Shown here piece by piece: positions 63,307 through 64,000 of a stretch of DNA of 64,000 bases (position 1 is the stretch's first letter; each line of letters opens with the position of its first letter). Origin of the DNA: Desulfobulbus oligotrophicus (lineage in GTDB: Bacteria; Desulfobacterota; Desulfobulbia; Desulfobulbales; Desulfobulbaceae). Made by a program: the position numbers and the translations under genes. Where the stretch lies: NCBI RefSeq assembly GCF_016446285.1, contig NZ_CP054140.1:229501-293500 (forward strand), in the 5' to 3' direction. The notes under the pieces were generated by a model, which searched no databases, was not told the DNA's origin, and saw only the letters and a program-made list of their open reading frames with translations.

Positions 63307-63513
63307 ATGCCGTATGTCAACATCAAGATCACCAGAGAAGGCGCAACCTCCGAACAGAAGGCAGCTCTCATATCCGGTGTGACCAGGCTGCTGCAGGAGG
63401 TGCTCAATAAAAACCCCGCCACCACCGTGGTTGTTATTGATGAGGTGGACACCGACAACTGGGGAATCGGTGGTGAACAGGTGACCCTGATCCGACAGCA
63501 ATCCCGCCGCTGA
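63307..63513 (+). CDS. 4-oxalocrotonate tautomerase family protein
   Basis: 68-residue protein with the catalytic Pro right after the initiator Met (MPYVNIKITREG) and VVVIDEVDTDNWGIGGEQV, as in the DmpI/YwhB tautomerases. AAGGAG about 8 bases before the ATG. Forms a hexamer in relatives; substrate unknown. Confidence 0.88.
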   Translation: MPYVNIKITREGATSEQKAALISGVTRLLQEVLNKNPATTVVVIDEVDTDNWGIGGEQVTLIRQQSRR

Positions 63514-63826
63514 CCGGGCAGCCCCCCTGTCTGTTTGTTCCGCCTCAGAGCCGGGCAGCAGGCAGGGACCACACTTTCGCACAGCAGGTACATCCGCACG
63601 GGCGCTGATCCGGTCCTGCCTGGCTCAACCCGGCAACAATCACGCAGCCGCTCAATACTCTGCCTGCAATCAACCCTGGAACACCCGTACCAATCCTTGA
63701 CGATCTGCACAATTTATGGAACCCTGTCTGTGTTTCTTACAGACCACTGTCCGTACCTGTTGCAGAATCTGCAGCAGGTGCTTTTAAACGTTCAACACAG
63801 GCCGGCACGGCAAGGGGAGGCAGACT
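63514..63826. other. Intergenic region before the flavoprotein gene
   Basis: No gene recognised; short open frames here lack ribosome sites or similarity. Contains a strong GGGGAGG ribosome site at its right end for the next gene. No clear terminator or promoter. Confidence 0.4.
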
Positions 63827-64000
63827 ATGCGTTTTGTTATTATTGGTGGTGATGCGGCCGGAATGAGTGCCGCCAGTCGAGCCAAGCGCCACAATCCGGA
63901 CCTGGAGGTCGTTGTCCTTGAAAGGGGTCAGGATGTTTCCTACAGCGCCTGCAACATTCCCTACAATATCGCGGATCCGGACAGAGTCATAGAAGACCTG
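63827..64000 (+). CDS. CoA-disulfide reductase/NADH oxidase-like flavoprotein (3' end outside window)
   Basis: The visible 58 residues begin with the FAD Rossmann motif VIIGGDAAGMSAASRAKR, followed by LEVVVLERGQDVSYSACNIPY, which has the Cys-Asn-Ile-Pro-Tyr redox motif (SYSACNIPYNI) of CoA-disulfide reductases and NADH oxidases. The frame runs off the window, so C-terminal rhodanese-like fusions cannot be seen. Confidence 0.85.
   Translation, partial: MRFVIIGGDAAGMSAASRAKRHNPDLEVVVLERGQDVSYSACNIPYNIADPDRVIEDL

Noticed and set aside
63700-63740. TTGACG hexamer considered as a -35 box for the last flavoprotein gene
   Set aside because: No acceptable -10 hexamer at 16-18 bases and the distance to the gene is long.

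Overview
The window looks like a chromosomal segment of an anaerobic, probably marine or sediment, Desulfobacterota bacterium of the Desulfobulbaceae type. This is an inference from gene content: a 2-oxoacid:ferredoxin oxidoreductase operon, an early-cobalt-insertion (CbiK/CbiD/CbiG) B12 operon, carboxynorspermidine-type polyamine genes, an NhaB sodium antiporter and a PilT-type motor. No rRNA or tRNA gene was recognised and no CRISPR array was seen.

Layout. 0-14 kb holds core genes: the pyrC 3' end, nhaB, a lytic transglycosylase lipoprotein, a three-gene korAB plus GltD-like flavoprotein operon, a DEDDy exonuclease, a NYN-domain/glucokinase/YgjV operon and an OafA-type acyltransferase. About 14.4-26.7 kb is an accessory island. 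It is a cluster of integron gene cassettes read on the minus strand, with recognisable attC sites at 14967, 15826, 16627 and 25856 and two attC half-sites, but no complete integrase. Three copies of a module made of the 3' end of an integron integrase gene followed by a strongly palindromic attI/attC-like site lie at about 17.4/18.9-19.4, 23.8-24.2 and 26.3-26.5 kb. Each sits in front of a different cassette run. The island has been damaged by an IS5-family element inside one of the palindromes, an IS630-family element inside one integrase fragment, and a decayed REP-associated tyrosine transposase. It also carries a GC-rich SLC13 transporter on the opposite strand. Cassette products include a Walker-type ATPase, an HNH/treble-clef-like protein, small membrane proteins and unknowns.

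26.7-51.5 kb returns to housekeeping genes: guaB-guaA, a YciO homologue, an HU/IHF protein, rpsA, a zinc-ribbon/receiver protein with pilT, ilvD, a cold-shock protein, glyQ (with no glyS beside it), uvrA, secB and a DNA-alkylation repair pair (ogt, alkA-like). These are followed by carboxynorspermidine synthase and decarboxylase, an M24 peptidase, a DUF4388 protein, a group II PLP decarboxylase and a helix-turn-helix protein. From 51.6 kb a cobalamin riboswitch with its terminator precedes a tightly packed operon: cbiK, a BtuCDF-like ABC transporter, then cbiA-cbiC-cbiD-cbiET-cbiL-cbiF-cbiG-cbiH. Together these make most of the anaerobic corrin ring pathway from sirohydrochlorin. A small tautomerase and the start of a CoA-disulfide-reductase-like flavoprotein close the window.

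The part most worth attention is the 14.4-26.7 kb island: an apparently integrase-dead cassette cluster whose integrase remnants point the same way as the cassettes and have been repeated three times.
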